Below, one piece after another: positions 62,552 to 64,000 of a stretch of DNA of 64,000 bases; positions within the stretch are counted from its first letter, which is position 1, and each line of letters opens with the position of its first letter. Below the pieces are notes generated by a model. The model was not told the origin of the DNA. It did no database searches and saw only the letters and a list, made by a program, of their open reading frames with translations. The translations under genes and the position numbers were made by a program. The DNA lies in contig NZ_CP109273.1 in NCBI RefSeq assembly GCF_045209745.1, positions 930,001 to 994,000 on the forward strand, in the 5' to 3' direction. This stretch comes from Micromonospora sp045209745. Lineage in GTDB: Bacteria; Actinomycetota; Actinomycetes; Mycobacteriales; Micromonosporaceae.

Positions 62552-63910
62552 CTAACTGCCCACCGCCGCCACCTTGCCCAGCAGCAGCGCCTCGGCGAGG
62601 CAGACCCGGGCGAACTCCCCCAGGTGCAGACTCTCGTTCGGGCCGTGTGCGCGGGCGTGCGGGTCCTCCACGCCGGTCACCAGGATCGCCGCCTTCGGGA
62701 ACATCTCCTGGAAGGTGGCGATGAACGGGATCGAGCCGCCGACGCCCATGTCCACCGGGTCGGTGCCGTCCCAGGCGGCCCGGAAGGCCGAACGGGCGGC
62801 GTCGAACATCGGCCCGGACGCGTCGATCACGCACGGGTCGCCGTCGTGCTCGAAGCTAACCGTCACCTGGGCGCCCCACGGCGCGTGCTTCTCCAGGTGC
62901 GCGCGCAGCGCCGCGTACGCCCGCTTGGGGTCGTCGCCCGGGGCGAGGCGGACGCTGAGCTTCGCCTTCGCGGCCGGGACCAGGGCGTTCGGCGCCGCAC
63001 CGGTGGACGGCGCGTCGATGCCGAGGACCGACAGCGCGGGCTTGGTCCAGAGCCGGTCGGTGATCCGGCCGGTGCCGATGAACTGCACGCCCTCGGCCAG
63101 CCCAGCCTCGGCCCGAATCCGGTCCTCCGGGTAGTCGACGGTGGCGCCCTCCCGGCCGACCAGCCCGTCCACGGCCACGTCACCGGCATCGTCGTGCAGC
63201 GTCGCCAGCAGCCGGACCAGCGCGGTGAGCGCGTCCGGCACAGCACCGCCGAACATGCCGCTGTGCACCGCGTGGTCCAGCGTGCGCACCTCGACGAAGC
63301 AGTTGACGATGCCGCGCAGCGAGGTGGTCAGTGCCGGCACACCGATGTCCCAGTTGCCGGAGTCGGCGATCACGATGACGTCCGAGGCGAGCTCGTCACG
63401 GTGCTCGGCCAGCAGCTGCTCCAGCGAGTCCGAGCCGTACTCCTCCTCGCCCTCGATGAAGAGGACCACGCCGACCGGCAGCGCGTCACCGTACGCGCGC
63501 AGCGCCGCGACGTGCGCCATGATGCCGGCCTTGTCGTCGGCCGCGCCCCGCGCGTAGAGCCGGCCGTCGCGTTCCACCGGCTCGAACGGGTCGGACTCCC
63601 ACAGCGACCGGTCGCCGACCGGCTGGACGTCGTGGTGGGCGTAGAGCAGCACGGTCGGCGCACCGGGCGGGGCGGCCCGACGGCCGATCACCGCGGGCTG
63701 GCCGCCGGAACGCACGATGTCGACGTCCAGGCCACAGCCGCGCAGCAGCTCGGCGACCGCCTCGGCGGAGCGTTCCACGTGCGAGTGGTCGAAGCCCTCG
63801 AAGGCGATGCCGGGGATGCGGACGAGGCGCTCCAGGTCGGCTCGTACGCCGGGCATCTCCCGCTCGATGGCAGCCCGCACCTCGGGCTCGGACATGATCG
63901 GAGAGGTCAT
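62552..63910 (-). CDS. M20 family metallopeptidase (dipeptidase)
   Basis: A 452-residue M20 (CNDP-like) dipeptidase. Zinc and catalytic motifs are visible: LLYAHHDVQPVGD, ARGAADDKAGIMAHV (Asp), IEGEEEYGS (catalytic Glu), and a dimerisation lid region before the C-terminal GPNESLHLG His. It would hydrolyse cytoplasmic dipeptides. ATG 63910 is supported by TACGAT 7 nt upstream; an ATG three codons earlier and one five codons later also exist. Confidence 0.92.
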   Translation of the reverse strand: MTSPIMSEPEVRAAIEREMPGVRADLERLVRIPGIAFEGFDHSHVERSAEAVAELLRGCGLDVDIVRSGGQPAVIGRRAAPPGAPTVLLYAHHDVQPVGDRSLWESDPFEPVERDGRLYARGAADDKAGIMAHVAALRAYGDALPVGVVLFIEGEEEYGSDSLEQLLAEHRDELASDVIVIADSGNWDIGVPALTTSLRGIVNCFVEVRTLDHAVHSGMFGGAVPDALTALVRLLATLHDDAGDVAVDGLVGREGATVDYPEDRIRAEAGLAEGVQFIGTGRITDRLWTKPALSVLGIDAPSTGAAPNALVPAAKAKLSVRLAPGDDPKRAYAALRAHLEKHAPWGAQVTVSFEHDGDPCVIDASGPMFDAARSAFRAAWDGTDPVDMGVGGSIPFIATFQEMFPKAAILVTGVEDPHARAHGPNESLHLGEFARVCLAEALLLGKVAAVGS

Positions 63911-63917
63911 GACCGGC

Positions 63918-63923
63918 ATCGTA
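63918..63923 (-). promoter_or_regulatory. -10 box for leaderless M20 peptidase transcript
   Basis: TACGAT lies 7 nt before ATG 63910 on the minus strand. The remaining 77 nt to the window edge hold nothing that I can identify. Confidence 0.45.
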
Positions 63924-64000
63924 TGCCGGCCTTACCGGGGCGTGCCGGCGGAGCCCGTACCGTCACCGAACCGGCCGTCCATGCGCCGCTCAGCGGATAC

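Overview
The window is about 64 kb of high-GC actinobacterial chromosome. The rRNA sequences, ClpX/ClpP1/ClpP2 arrangement, a mycothiol-linked Rv2466c-type protein, a SigE-like sigma factor, GlbO and an OtsB-GH15 fusion point to Micromonosporaceae, most likely Micromonospora or a close relative. This is judged from sequence character, not from a database search.

Layout. 1-2700: an rRNA operon on the minus strand (start of 23S, spacer without tRNA, whole 16S, boxA leader, promoter). 3.1-9.3 kb: a small membrane protein, a carbon-nitrogen hydrolase, the proteostasis block clpX / clpP1-clpP2 / tig, then tRNA-Pro and tRNA-Gly. 9.4-22.2 kb: mixed genes including an orphan immunity-like protein, a SigE-family sigma factor with a coupled membrane partner, rpiB, a DUF1015 protein, an Rv2466c-like protein, aminopeptidase N, a Uma2-type nuclease and a DUF5130 pair. 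22.3-23.7 kb: an amidase. 23.95-34.5 kb: eleven overlapping minus-strand genes that carry tryptophan through kynurenine, 3-hydroxyanthranilate and 2-aminomuconate to pyruvate and acetyl-CoA. A divergent Lrp/AsnC regulator (34.66 kb) shares an operator-like dyad with them. Only kynurenine formamidase is missing.

35.2-45.9 kb: a secreted protein with a class F-like sortase, a VapBC pair with an obvious operator, an HNH nuclease, membrane proteins (MscS, MFS), truncated haemoglobin, a YbjN protein, and ettA coupled to a thioesterase. 46.2-50.2 kb: otsA followed by an OtsB-GH15 fusion (trehalose synthesis and probable hydrolysis). 50.2-51.9 kb: very small overlapping genes, a divergent HTH gene, a 9-bp palindromic operator, and about 480 nt of non-coding DNA rich in inverted repeats. 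51.9-59.5 kb: cobalamin genes (cysG/cobA fusion, cobT, cobC; then cobB) split by a bifunctional penicillin-binding protein. 59.7-63.9 kb: SURF1, ATP-dependent DNA ligase, a very short DUF222-like protein and an M20 peptidase.

Two regulatory themes recur. Many genes have a TANNNT box 6-7 nt before their ATG/GTG, suggesting leaderless transcripts. Most transcription units end in long, nearly perfect GC-rich hairpins without a T-tract.
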